Assembly: GCA_963737015.1 (NCBI GenBank)
Contig: CAVTQZ010000002.1
Location: 1 to 64,000, forward strand
Direction: 5' to 3'
DNA length: 64,000 nt
Source: CAVTQZ01 sp963737015
Lineage (GTDB): Bacteria; Actinomycetota; Acidimicrobiia; Acidimicrobiales; UBA8190
Below the pieces are notes generated by a model. It had not been told where the DNA came from. It did no database searches and saw nothing but the letters and a program-made list of their open reading frames with translations. Below, piece by piece: positions 8,116 through 16,313 of the stretch (positions are counted from its first letter, which is position 1; each line of letters begins with the position of its first letter). The position numbers and the translations under genes were made by a program.

Positions 8116-9380
8116 CGGCCGCCCGGCCCATGACCGGGGTCCCCGAGACCGGCGTCCACGTCGACGGCTCGGGCGAAGGCGTCGAGAGTGGGCGCGATGG
8201 TCGCGCTCGGACCGACGTCTGCGAGCGCCTCGACGGTCTTGAGCCCGTGGCCGGTCACGTAGACGACGACCTTCTCGTCGCGCCTCACGATTCCCTGGTC
8301 GGCGAGCTTCACCAGCGCCGCGATCGTCACGCCCCCCGCGGTCTCGGCGAAGATGCCCTCGGTACGGGCGAGCAGCTTGATGCCGTGACGGATCTCTTCG
8401 TCGGTCGCAGCCGCGAAGGCGCCACCGCTCGAGCGCACCTCCTGCAGCGCGTACCAGCCGTCGGCCGGGTTCCCGATTGCGAGGGACTTGGCGATGGTGT
8501 CGGGCCGTACCGGGCGTATGGCGTCCGCGCCCTGCGCGAAGGCGGTCGCCACCGGCGAACACCCCTCCGCCTGCGCGCCCGAGATCCGGACGTGGGGCTC
8601 CTGGTCGAGCAGCCCGACTTGGTGCAGCTCCCTGAAACCCTTTGCGACCTTCGTGAGCTGGCTACCGGAGGCGACCGGAACGACCACGTGGTCCGGTGCC
8701 TCCCAACCGAGCTGTTCTGCGACCTCGAACGCCAGGGTCTTCGAGCCCTCCGCGTAGTACGTCCGCACGTTCACGTTCACGAAGGCCCACGAAGGATGCT
8801 CGCTCGCGAGCTCCGCGCACAACCTGTTGACGTCGTCGTAATTGCCCTCGACGGCGATGACGTGCCCGCCGTAGACGGCGGTGGTCACGACCTTGGCTCG
8901 CTCGAGGTCCTTCGGTACGAAGACCACGGAAACCAGCCCGGCCCGTGCCGAATGTGCCGCGACCGAATTGGCGAGGTTGCCGGTCGAGGCGCACGCCGCG
9001 ACCTTGAACCCGAGCTCGCGTGCCTTTGTCAGCGCGACCGAGACGACCCTGTCTTTGAAGGAACCAGTCGGGTTCGCCGTGTCGTTCTTGACCCACAGCT
9101 CCCCGAGCCCGAGCTCGGCGGCGAGACGATCGGCGCGTACGAGCGGGGTGAAACCGGCACCGAGGTCGATTGGAGATGGATCCTCCACCGGGAGCAGGGC
9201 CCTGTAGCGCCAGATCGTCTGAGGTCCGGCGGCGACCTTGTCTCGGGTGAGCTCGGCCGAGACGGCTTCGTAGTCGTAGACGACTTCGAGGGGACCGAAG
9301 CAGTAGTCACATACGTGCAGTGCTTCGGCGGGGTACTGGCGCGCGCATTCCCTGCAACGCAGACCGGTGACGAAATTCAC
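8112..9380 (-). CDS. thrC: Threonine synthase
   Basis: PLP enzyme converting O-phosphohomoserine to threonine, 422 residues. The N-terminus has a zinc-ribbon-like pair of CxxC motifs (Cys9/12, Cys24/27) typical of short ThrC proteins. The PLP lysine is Lys109 in NPTGSFKDR and the phosphate-cup ASTGNLANS is near 130-138. The GTG start follows GAGGAGG. It is coupled to the downstream cysO-like gene. A substrate shift towards sulfhydrylation cannot be excluded from sequence alone. Confidence 0.9.
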   Translation of the reverse strand: MNFVTGLRCRECARQYPAEALHVCDYCFGPLEVVYDYEAVSAELTRDKVAAGPQTIWRYRALLPVEDPSPIDLGAGFTPLVRADRLAAELGLGELWVKNDTANPTGSFKDRVVSVALTKARELGFKVAACASTGNLANSVAAHSARAGLVSVVFVPKDLERAKVVTTAVYGGHVIAVEGNYDDVNRLCAELASEHPSWAFVNVNVRTYYAEGSKTLAFEVAEQLGWEAPDHVVVPVASGSQLTKVAKGFRELHQVGLLDQEPHVRISGAQAEGCSPVATAFAQGADAIRPVRPDTIAKSLAIGNPADGWYALQEVRSSGGAFAAATDEEIRHGIKLLARTEGIFAETAGGVTIAALVKLADQGIVRRDEKVVVYVTGHGLKTVEALADVGPSATIAPTLDAFARAVDVDAGLGDPGHGPGGR

Positions 9381-9500
9381 GGCTCCTCCTCATCGCTCGG
9401 GCATTGGCACCTGGCGAACCCGGCTCTCGCTGGACCCGGTCTCGCTGGTTGTCGCGGCGTCACAGGGCCCGTCCCTCAGCCGCTCTGGATGATGCTCACC

Positions 9501-9530
9501 ATTTTGCCCGAAAAATGCACCATGGGTCAA
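9501..9530 (-). promoter_or_regulatory. Candidate thrC-cysO promoter
   Basis: On the minus strand TTGACC (9530-9525) and CAAAAT (9506-9501) are separated by 18 bases, a near-consensus sigma-70 pair in the divergent gap between thrC and gpgS. It would give a leader of roughly 115 bases before thrC. I see no recognisable riboswitch in that leader. Confidence 0.4.
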
Positions 9531-9550
9531 AGAAGGGTGCGACATCGAAC

Positions 9551-9586
9551 GGCAGGGTCGACGGCAGGGTCGACGGCAGGGTCGGC
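9551..9586 (+). repeat. Three tandem copies of a 12-bp unit before gpgS
   Basis: The unit GGCAGGGTCGAC is repeated three times, the last copy ending GGC. It lies directly upstream of the chosen gpgS start. It is in frame with gpgS (would encode a TAGS-like repeat), so it may be part of a longer N-terminus or a length-variable leader. Confidence 0.7.
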
Positions 9587-9590
9587 TTGG

Positions 9591-10421
9591 ATGGACGATG
9601 ATCTGGCCATGGGGGGCCTGCTCGAGACCTTCACCCACACCGAATTCGACGCCGGATCTCTGGCTGCAGTGCTCTATGGCCGGAGGGTCTGCGTGTGCAT
9701 CCCGGCGCGCGACGAAGAGGCCACGATCGGACGAATCGTGTCCGAGGTTCACCGCCACCTCACCGCGAAGGGAGGCGGTGTCGCCCTCGTGGACGAGATC
9801 GTGGTAGTCGACGACGGCTCACGGGACTCCACGGCGGAGGCGGCCCTTCGCGCCGGCGCCCGGGTCGTAGGTGGGAGGGACGGAGCGGGGGGAAAGGGCG
9901 AGGCGATGCGCCTCGGGCTGAGGGAGACCGAGGGGGACCTCGTCGTCTTCCTCGATGCCGACGTCGAGAACTTCTCCCGTCACTTCGTGACGGGACTCCT
10001 CGGTCCGTTGCTCGCACACGAGGACTCGACCGCCCTAGTGAAAGGGTTCTACGAACGTCCATTGCACGGCGCTCCCACCGGAGGCGGGAGGGTGACGGAG
10101 CTGACCGCCCGCCCGGCGATCGAGCTGCTCTTCCCCCACCTTCTGGAGGTGCGCCAGCCGCTTGCGGGCGAGACCGCAGCGCCCCGTCGCGTGCTCGAAG
10201 AGACCGGAATAGCGCCGGGCTATGGAGCCGAGCTCGGCCTCCTGATCGACGTCGCGGCCTTCTTCGGTACGGCGTCGATCGCCCAGGTCGATCTCGGGGT
10301 TCGCGTTCACCGCAACCGTCCTCTCGAAGAGCTCCGTCACCAGGCGACCGACGTCTTGCGCGCGGCCCTCGACCGCGCAGAGCTGATCCCCCCTTCGCGG
10401 CGGCCCGCTCAGGGCTCGTAA
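9591..10421 (+). CDS. gpgS: Glucosyl-3-phosphoglycerate synthase GpgS
   Basis: GT81-family glycosyltransferase that transfers glucose from an NDP-glucose to 3-phosphoglycerate, the first step to glucosylglycerate and to mycobacterial-type methylglucose polysaccharides. 276 residues from the ATG at 9591: CIPARDEE near 36-43, VVVDDGSRDST near 71-81, and the metal-binding DAD at 122-124. The start is uncertain: the ribosome site is weak and the frame stays open upstream (another ATG at 9522). The 3' end overlaps the opposing glycerate kinase gene by 13 bases. Confidence 0.88.
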   Translation: MDDDLAMGGLLETFTHTEFDAGSLAAVLYGRRVCVCIPARDEEATIGRIVSEVHRHLTAKGGGVALVDEIVVVDDGSRDSTAEAALRAGARVVGGRDGAGGKGEAMRLGLRETEGDLVVFLDADVENFSRHFVTGLLGPLLAHEDSTALVKGFYERPLHGAPTGGGRVTELTARPAIELLFPHLLEVRQPLAGETAAPRRVLEETGIAPGYGAELGLLIDVAAFFGTASIAQVDLGVRVHRNRPLEELRHQATDVLRAALDRAELIPPSRRPAQGS

Positions 10422-11457
10422 CTCGTGACGAGATATTCCTCTACGGACCGGGCGATCAACGTTGCCGGTTCAGCGCGAGCCCGCTGAGTGCCGAAGCCTT
10501 CACTGAGGCTCACCACGTCGAGCTGGGCCGCGCCTTCTATGTCCGCCATATCGGCTCGAGCGACTTCCCCGGCGACGACGAGCACGGGACGAGCAGCGCT
10601 TCGCCCCATGCGCGCGACGCCACCGACTACCTTCCCCGACCAGGAGGTCATATCCACGCGCCCCTCGCCGGTGACGACGAGCTCCGCAGCGTGATGCGGC
10701 CGGCGACATCGACACTCTCGGCCACCCGCTCGAAACCGTCGACGAGTCTCGCACCGAGCGCCGCGAGACCGCCCGCGAGTCCTCCTGCCGCTCCGGCTCG
10801 GGCGATCTTTGTCACGTCCATCCCGAAGCGGTTCTCGTACTGCACCGCCAGAGCGACGAGTCGCGCAGAGAGTTCTTCCACCTGAGCTTCTGAGGCACCC
10901 TTCTGCGGCCCGAACCGCTCAGCTGCTTCCAGAAACGGAATGTCTACGTCGCAGGCCACGACGAGTTCCGCATCTCCGAGACCGCCTGCGTCGAGGATGA
11001 CCTCGACCGCGCCACTGCCACCATCGGTGCTTGCCGATCCACCCACGCCCACCAGCAACCTGTTCATGCCCCTGCGCAGGGCTGTGGCGATCAGCTCACC
11101 CGTGCCGCGGGTGTCCGCCCGCAACGGGTCGTTGCCGGGGGCGCCGCCCACCAGCACCAGCCCGGATGCGGTCGCGGACTCGATCACCGCCCCGTCGGAG
11201 TTCGTCCACCAGTGCGCATCGACAGGCGCCCCGAGTGGACCGGCCACTCTGGTCGTCTCCCACGTGATCGGGGTTCTCCCGCCCGCGGCCGCCAACACTT
11301 GTGCGAACCCGTCTCCGCCGTCGGACATGGGGCAGATGTCGACTCCCCACCCCGCGCGCTCAGCGCCCATTCCCATCGCGGACGCAGCGTGGATCGCGTC
11401 GATCGTTCCCTTGTAGGAGTCCGGTGCGCACAACACGGCGCGGGTTCGCTTGTTCAC
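10409..11457 (-). pseudogene. glxK: Glycerate kinase, interrupted by one frameshift
   Basis: Glycerate kinase family (glycerate to phosphoglycerate with ATP). The first 256 codons from the GTG at 11457 (GGAGG six bases upstream) carry APDSYKGT, MSDGGDGF and GVGGSASTDGGSGA. Around 10685-10695 the frame slips by one missing base. The remainder continues in another frame as AELVVTGEGRVDMTSWSGK and ends at 10409. The joined protein would be about 349 residues, a little short of but close to family length. No other damage is visible, so a recent mutation or sequencing error is likely. It faces gpgS tail-to-tail. Confidence 0.8.
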
Positions 11458-11555
11458 CTCCGACCTCCCGGTTCATCGTCCCGGACGTTGGATCTGCCGG
11501 GACAACGGATAGGGTCTGACCAACGTGGCGGCGAAGGCCTGAAAGGGAGCTTCAA

Positions 11556-12935
11556 GTGGGCGGAGCCGACCTCCTCGTCGCATCCAACCGAGGGCCCGTG
11601 TCGTTCGCGCTCGACGAGCACTCGGATCCGGTGCCCGCGGGCTCCGCCGGAGGCCTCGCAGCCACATTGGAACCCCTGCTCGAGGGCACCGCGGCGAAGT
11701 GGGTCGCCTGTGCGATGTCCGAGGCTGACCGCAAGGCGGCGGACCGAGGCCTCATGGAGATCGAGGACATCGAGCTCGTCACGGTCCAGCCCGATCCCGA
11801 CACCTACCGGATGGCCTACGACGTCGTCTCCAACTCGACCTTGTGGTTCTGCCACCATCACCTGTTCGATCTCTCGCGCCGTCCCCGGTTCGACCGTCAT
11901 TGGGCGGAAGCTTGGGACGGATACCGCAGACTCAACGAGGCCTTCGCGTCTGCGATCGCCGTTGCCGCATCTCATGGAGCAACGGTCCTCGTTCAGGACT
12001 ACCACCTTTGCCTCGTCCCCGGCATGCTCGCTGCAACTCGCAGCGATCTCCGCTGCATTCACTTCACTCACACCCCGTTCGCGGATCCGAGCTTCCTACG
12101 CGTGCTTCCTTCTCAGGCGGCGAAGGAGCTCTTAGAGAGTATGGGCGCCGCGCGAGCGTGCGGTTTTCATACGTCGAGGTGGGAAGCGGCTTTCCTGGCT
12201 TGTTGTTCGGATCAGGGAACCAGAGCGCCCCCCACGTTCGTCGCTCCGCTGGCACCGGACCCGGGCCTCCTCGCGGCTCGAGCCTCTTCTCCCGAATCCG
12301 AGGCGGCGGGCAAACGTCTTCGAGCGCTCGTCGGTGACAGGCGCGTCGTGCTGAGCGTCGATCGCGTTGAACCTTCGAAGAACCTTCTGCGCGGCTACTG
12401 GGCGTTCGACGAGTTGCTCAGGCGGTACCCGGAGCATCGTGACAGCGTGGTGTTCCTTTCGCTGTCGTATCTCTCTCGTCAGGCGCTTCCGGAGTACGCC
12501 GCGTATTCGACCGAGGTCGAGCACGCAGCTCGACGTCTCAACGACCTCTGGGGGACTCCGGAACGGTCGCCGGTCGTACTCGACATTGCGGATGACCCCG
12601 CTCGCTCCATCGCAGCTTTGACCATGTACGACATTCTGCTCGTGAACCCCATCCGCGACGGACTCAACCTGGTTGCCAAAGAAGGGCCCCTTCTGAACGG
12701 CGAAGACGGCGTTCTCGCGTTGTCGAGGGAAGCGGGTGCGTACGAGGAGCTCGCGAGCCACGTCCTCGAGCTCAATCCGTTCGATGTGAGTGCTACGGCA
12801 GAGACCCTGGACCTCGCACTGCGGATGCCGGCGCAAGAGCGAAAGCGAAGGGCGGAGGCACTTCGCTCGGCAATAACCGCCCGCCCGCCTAGGAGTTGGA
12901 TCGACTTCCAGCTAGCCCTCGCGCGCGACAGCTGA
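11556..12935 (+). CDS. otsA: Trehalose-6-phosphate synthase (GT20)
   Basis: Retaining glycosyltransferase joining NDP-glucose and glucose-6-phosphate to trehalose-6-phosphate; 459 residues. Family motifs in order: SNRGPVSF at 10-17, QDYHLCLVPGML, HTPFADPSF, DRVEPSKN and NPIRDGLNLVAKE (donor-binding). The start is GTG with AAAGGGAG upstream. Divergent from glycerate kinase and convergent with otsB, which supplies the phosphatase step. OtsA homologues acting on other acceptors exist, so substrate is inferred from family. Confidence 0.88.
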   Translation: MGGADLLVASNRGPVSFALDEHSDPVPAGSAGGLAATLEPLLEGTAAKWVACAMSEADRKAADRGLMEIEDIELVTVQPDPDTYRMAYDVVSNSTLWFCHHHLFDLSRRPRFDRHWAEAWDGYRRLNEAFASAIAVAASHGATVLVQDYHLCLVPGMLAATRSDLRCIHFTHTPFADPSFLRVLPSQAAKELLESMGAARACGFHTSRWEAAFLACCSDQGTRAPPTFVAPLAPDPGLLAARASSPESEAAGKRLRALVGDRRVVLSVDRVEPSKNLLRGYWAFDELLRRYPEHRDSVVFLSLSYLSRQALPEYAAYSTEVEHAARRLNDLWGTPERSPVVLDIADDPARSIAALTMYDILLVNPIRDGLNLVAKEGPLLNGEDGVLALSREAGAYEELASHVLELNPFDVSATAETLDLALRMPAQERKRRAEALRSAITARPPRSWIDFQLALARDS

Positions 12936-12983
12936 ATTTCGTTGTCCGCGACTCCAACCCGCGACTCCGCAGAGGCTCAGTGG

Positions 12984-13775
12984 TCAACCCGCGGCTGCCG
13001 CGAGCTGTCCGAGCATCGCCAGTGCTTCCCGTGGACCGTGGACCACGATGTCGGCAGCCGCGGCGAGCTCGGGGGGGGATTCCTCGTCGGCGACTGCCAA
13101 ACGGACCGTCTTCGCTCCTGACCTCGCGAGTCTGTCGAGCGCCTCGAACGCCGCAAGGTCGCCCGCGTCGTCACCGGCGAAGCATGCGGCTTCGCAACCG
13201 GCTGCAAGCTTCTCCACCGCCGTGCCCTTGTCCAAGCCGACCGGTGGCCGGAGTTCGACTGCCCGGCGACCGGGCTGAAGCAGCATGCCCGTGCGTTTCG
13301 CCCACTCGGTGGCAAATCCGGTAGCCCATTCCCCCGCCTCCGGCGCGGAGCGCCAGTGAAGGGTGACGGACGCACCCTTGTCCTCGATGCCCAAGCCGCG
13401 TGGCGCCTCCTTGCGCGCCGCTTCGAGGATCTCCGATGCGACCCCGACCCACGGTTCGACCTCGGGGGCGCGGCGGATCGCGCCTTGGTCGACCCATTCG
13501 CATCCGTACACGCCGACGAGCCGCACACGATCCCCCGCGCTCGACAACCTGTCGGCCAAGAAGGAGGCCGGGCGACCCGAGATCACGCCCACGACGGCGA
13601 ATCGTCCGGCCAGTTCGGCCAGGACCTGAGCGGCCTCTGGTAGGGGTTCAGCGGTATCGGGGTCGGGGACGATCGGAGCCAGGGTGCCGTCGAAGTCGGT
13701 GAGAACCGCACTGGAAGAAGGGTCGTCGAGCAGGACCGCCAGGGGCCCGAGGTCGGAACTCGGCGTGTAGCTCAG
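12984..13775 (-). CDS. otsB: Trehalose-6-phosphate phosphatase (HAD family)
   Basis: Dephosphorylates trehalose-6-phosphate. HAD motif I DFDGTL is at residues 27-32 of my model, motif II is VISGRP and motif IV GDDAGDLAAFEAL; the cap domain lies between. Motif I lies upstream of the first ATG/GTG in frame (GTG at 13592), so the gene must start earlier. No ATG, GTG or TTG occurs in frame between there and the preceding gene. The CTG at 13775-13773 overlaps the LytR_C stop as CTGA, so I use it as start (263 residues). The non-standard start is inference. Confidence 0.8.
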   Translation of the reverse strand: MSYTPSSDLGPLAVLLDDPSSSAVLTDFDGTLAPIVPDPDTAEPLPEAAQVLAELAGRFAVVGVISGRPASFLADRLSSAGDRVRLVGVYGCEWVDQGAIRRAPEVEPWVGVASEILEAARKEAPRGLGIEDKGASVTLHWRSAPEAGEWATGFATEWAKRTGMLLQPGRRAVELRPPVGLDKGTAVEKLAAGCEAACFAGDDAGDLAAFEALDRLARSGAKTVRLAVADEESPPELAAAADIVVHGPREALAMLGQLAAAAG

Positions 13776-14410
13776 CCCCTCGTCGTAGTCGTGGTCGGGG
13801 CCGGCGCGAAACGGGTCGCCAGGTCCTGCCCCACTATCACCACCACCGCGGCCCCGGCCACGCTTGCGACGGGTGGCGTCGTACCTGCGGGCGAGATCTG
13901 TCTCGGCGAGAGGGTGAGAGCCGACGCGACTTCTGTGGCCTCCGCCGCCGATCCCTGGGCGGTGAAGTAGATAACCGAGGCGGTGAGCCTCGTCAGAGCG
14001 TTCGTCGCAGTAAGTGTCGGGAAGCCCTTGCTGCCGAGATATGTGGTCACCACACCTGCGACACCGTTTGCGCTCGTGCCGTTGGCGACGAGGACGTGGA
14101 CCGTCGCAGCTACCGGTGTGGTGGTGGTCGTGGCCGACGAACCCCCCGGGCTCGTCGTGGTCGACGACGAATGCGATGCCGGGGGAACAGTAGTGGACGG
14201 CGTTGTGCTCGCTGCGATCGACAACGGCGCGCGCGTTCCGGACGGGAGGAGCACGACGCAGATCACGATCCCCACGATCACGAGGAGGACACCTCGCGCG
14301 AGACCGGAGCGTTCGGGTCCCCAGAACCCTTCGTGACCTGAGCTGTCGCGACCTGCCCTGAGGCTCGACGGAGCCGGTTGGTCCTCTTGCTCGTCCCGAC
14401 GTCCGGTCAC
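13772..14410 (-). CDS. Membrane-anchored LytR_C domain protein
   Basis: 212 residues: cytoplasmic N-terminus, one membrane segment at about 38-57, a Ser/Thr/Pro-rich extracytoplasmic linker (about 65-98), and a LytR_C-type domain (VHVLVANGTSANGVAGVVTTYL onwards). Such domains are found on cell-envelope proteins; the exact role is unknown. GTG start in a GTGA overlap with the DUF3263 gene upstream, and coupled by CTGA to otsB downstream. Confidence 0.75.
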   Translation of the reverse strand: MTGRRDEQEDQPAPSSLRAGRDSSGHEGFWGPERSGLARGVLLVIVGIVICVVLLPSGTRAPLSIAASTTPSTTVPPASHSSSTTTSPGGSSATTTTTPVAATVHVLVANGTSANGVAGVVTTYLGSKGFPTLTATNALTRLTASVIYFTAQGSAAEATEVASALTLSPRQISPAGTTPPVASVAGAAVVVIVGQDLATRFAPAPTTTTTRG

Positions 14411-14667
14411 GAACGTGGGTGATGCGGCTCGGCTACTCCTTCGAAGCGCTCCTTGCGACGCTCGGTCCGTCGCCGGCGGAGCCTGTGGACGACCATGGGG
14501 AAGTGCGCTTTGGCGTCCTCGTCGTCGACCAGAACGGCGAGCCGGCGGTAGTACGCGGCGGGCGCCATTCCGAGACGAACGCGGATGGCCTGTGCCTTAG
14601 GACCGGCCGTCGTCCACCACGAGGCCTCGAAATCCAGGATCTCTTTGTCCTTTTCGGTCAAAGCCAT
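14407..14667 (-). CDS. DUF3263 protein
   Basis: Small actinobacterial DUF3263 protein of unknown function. The core reads ILDFEASWWTTAGPKAQAIR, then YYRRLAVLVDDEDA and a basic RLRRRR region. I use the ATG at 14667; a TTG six bases further in has better spacing from GGAG, and a TTG at 14685 is also possible. It leads an operon with the LytR_C gene, an arrangement common in actinobacteria, where one may speculate about a nucleic-acid or envelope-linked role. Confidence 0.75.
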   Translation of the reverse strand: MALTEKDKEILDFEASWWTTAGPKAQAIRVRLGMAPAAYYRRLAVLVDDEDAKAHFPMVVHRLRRRRTERRKERFEGVAEPHHPRS

Positions 14668-14777
14668 CTCCGCCAAGCCTGCCAACGGGGCCGATCCGAA
14701 TCAAGGACCCTTTCGACCAGGACAGACGGGCTCTTCGGCGCCCGTAGTTGCCCGTATCATCGATGAACACGATCCAC

Positions 14778-14850
14778 GCCGGTGTGGCGCAGATGGAAGC
14801 GCAGACGACTTGTAATCGTCAGGTCGTGGGTTCGAGTCCCACCACCGGCT
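14778..14850 (+). tRNA. tRNA-Thr (anticodon TGT)
   Basis: Full cloverleaf: acceptor GCCGGTG pairs with CACCGGC, D-stem GCGC/GCGC, anticodon stem GACGA/TCGTC around CTTGTAA (anticodon TGT at 14811-14813), T-arm GTGGG-TTCGAGT-CCCAC. No CCA is encoded. A T-rich run (14871-14882) about 20 bases downstream may terminate its transcript. Confidence 0.97.
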
Positions 14851-14912
14851 CTCAAAATTCCTGGTAGGGCCTTTTCTTTTTTTGTCTGATGCCATCCGGT
14901 AGACCCGCCCCG

Positions 14913-16313
14913 CTATCTGTCCGCGAAGACGAGCAACTGGCCGGTGTAGACCGCTACCCAAACATCTCCTTTGGTCGCGTCGTAGGTGATGCCCACCGGA
15001 TGGACGCCTGTCGAGACCGTCTGAAGGACCGACATGTCGGATGTCCTCAGCTTCGTCACCGTGTCGGAGAGATAGTTGACCACGTAGAGCGACAGACCAT
15101 CGGTGGAGATCGCCATCGATCGCTCGTCCTGACCCGTGTAGGTGGAGGCGACCACCTTGTCGTCAGCCAGGGAAACCTTCACGGCCCTCCCCGGCCCGTT
15201 CAACGTGACATATAAGAACTGGCCGTCGGGGCTCATCACAAGATGCCGGGGGTTCTCACCGACGACGAACTCACCGGCCTTCTGTTGCGTCTGAAGGTTG
15301 ATCGTAACGACGTCGTCGCCCCCCATGATCGCCACGTAGGCCGTCTGGGAGTCCGGTGATATCGCGATGCCGCGCGGATAAGCACCCACGAAGAACCGGG
15401 AGACCTGCGACGCAGTGGCGGTGTTCACGATGCTCACGTCGTACGAGCACCAGTTCGACACGACGAGCCATTTGCCGTCGGGCGACACCGCGAGGTACTT
15501 GGGCACGAGGCCGACCTGGATGACCTGATCGATGGCCATCGTCCTGGTGTCGATGCGGTACACGAAGCTGTCGGTGTCACCAGCGGCCTTGGCCGAAGCG
15601 GGCGTGCACGTGTCGCTTCCCTCGGGTCCGAAACCCGTCCCGTACATGGAGTAGTTCGACACGTAGACGTAGCGCGAGTCAGGGGTGAAGGCCGCCTCCA
15701 CGGGCGCACCATGCGTGACGCCGGGATGCCCCGGGATGCCGAAGCTCGACATGTCCACGGTGTCGGGAATCGTCTTGACGAGACCGCCGGAGCTGTCGTA
15801 GACGGTCACGGTGTGCCGGTACATCATGTTCTGAGCGAACACGAAACCGGTATCAGACGCGTCGACGGACTTCGGTGATATATCCCCGCCGATCGTGTCG
15901 ATGAGCGTCAGGCGGCGCTGATCCGAAGGTGGTCCGGGCGGTATCCGGCGGAACGGGGACGTGGTCGTCGTGGTGGAACTCGATCGTCGCGCGCTCACCG
16001 ACGCAGCGGGAGGCCGCGCGCCGGTAGCCCTCCTCGGAGCCGAGGAGGGCCAGACCACGATCACGAGGCCCGCGAGCAACGCGACGAGTGCAGCGCCGAC
16101 GACCCCAACTGTGATTCTCCGGCGCAGGAACACCTGAGAGCTGGGACGCCGGCTGTACTGCGGTTGCAGGCCCTGGGACAGGGAATGACCCTCTTGCGGC
16201 ATCGCGCCGTCTTGCGGCATCGTGCCTGTGCCTGGTCTCGTCGACCGGCCCATCACGTGCTTACCGCTTCGCACGATCAACTCTCGTCGCTCGCGCGACC
16301 TCAACGCAAGCAT
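14913..16313 (-). CDS. Membrane-anchored YVTN-type beta-propeller protein
   Basis: 466 residues with a basic cytoplasmic N-terminus, one membrane segment near 70-90, a Ser/Thr linker and then a C-terminal propeller of repeats resembling YVTN/NHL blades (phrases such as YLAVSPDGKWLVVSN, GIAISPDSQTAYVA, HLVMSPDGQFLYVT). Function unknown; such extracytoplasmic propellers usually mediate binding. Its ATG follows the bioD stop immediately, so it may be the tail of the biotin operon without any evident biotin role. A start at the ATG at 16253 is also possible. Confidence 0.8.
   Translation of the reverse strand: MLALRSRERRELIVRSGKHVMGRSTRPGTGTMPQDGAMPQEGHSLSQGLQPQYSRRPSSQVFLRRRITVGVVGAALVALLAGLVIVVWPSSAPRRATGARPPAASVSARRSSSTTTTTSPFRRIPPGPPSDQRRLTLIDTIGGDISPKSVDASDTGFVFAQNMMYRHTVTVYDSSGGLVKTIPDTVDMSSFGIPGHPGVTHGAPVEAAFTPDSRYVYVSNYSMYGTGFGPEGSDTCTPASAKAAGDTDSFVYRIDTRTMAIDQVIQVGLVPKYLAVSPDGKWLVVSNWCSYDVSIVNTATASQVSRFFVGAYPRGIAISPDSQTAYVAIMGGDDVVTINLQTQQKAGEFVVGENPRHLVMSPDGQFLYVTLNGPGRAVKVSLADDKVVASTYTGQDERSMAISTDGLSLYVVNYLSDTVTKLRTSDMSVLQTVSTGVHPVGITYDATKGDVWVAVYTGQLLVFADR

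Noticed and set aside
9381..9500. Riboswitch or T-box in the thrC leader
   Set aside because: No conserved T-box, specifier or known aptamer sequence could be identified.
8049..9590. Plus-strand open frame upstream of gpgS
   Set aside because: Antisense to thrC; composition is a shadow, only the part from about 9591 is GpgS.
12936..12983. Terminator between convergent otsA and otsB
   Set aside because: No stem of useful length and no T-run in the 48 bases.
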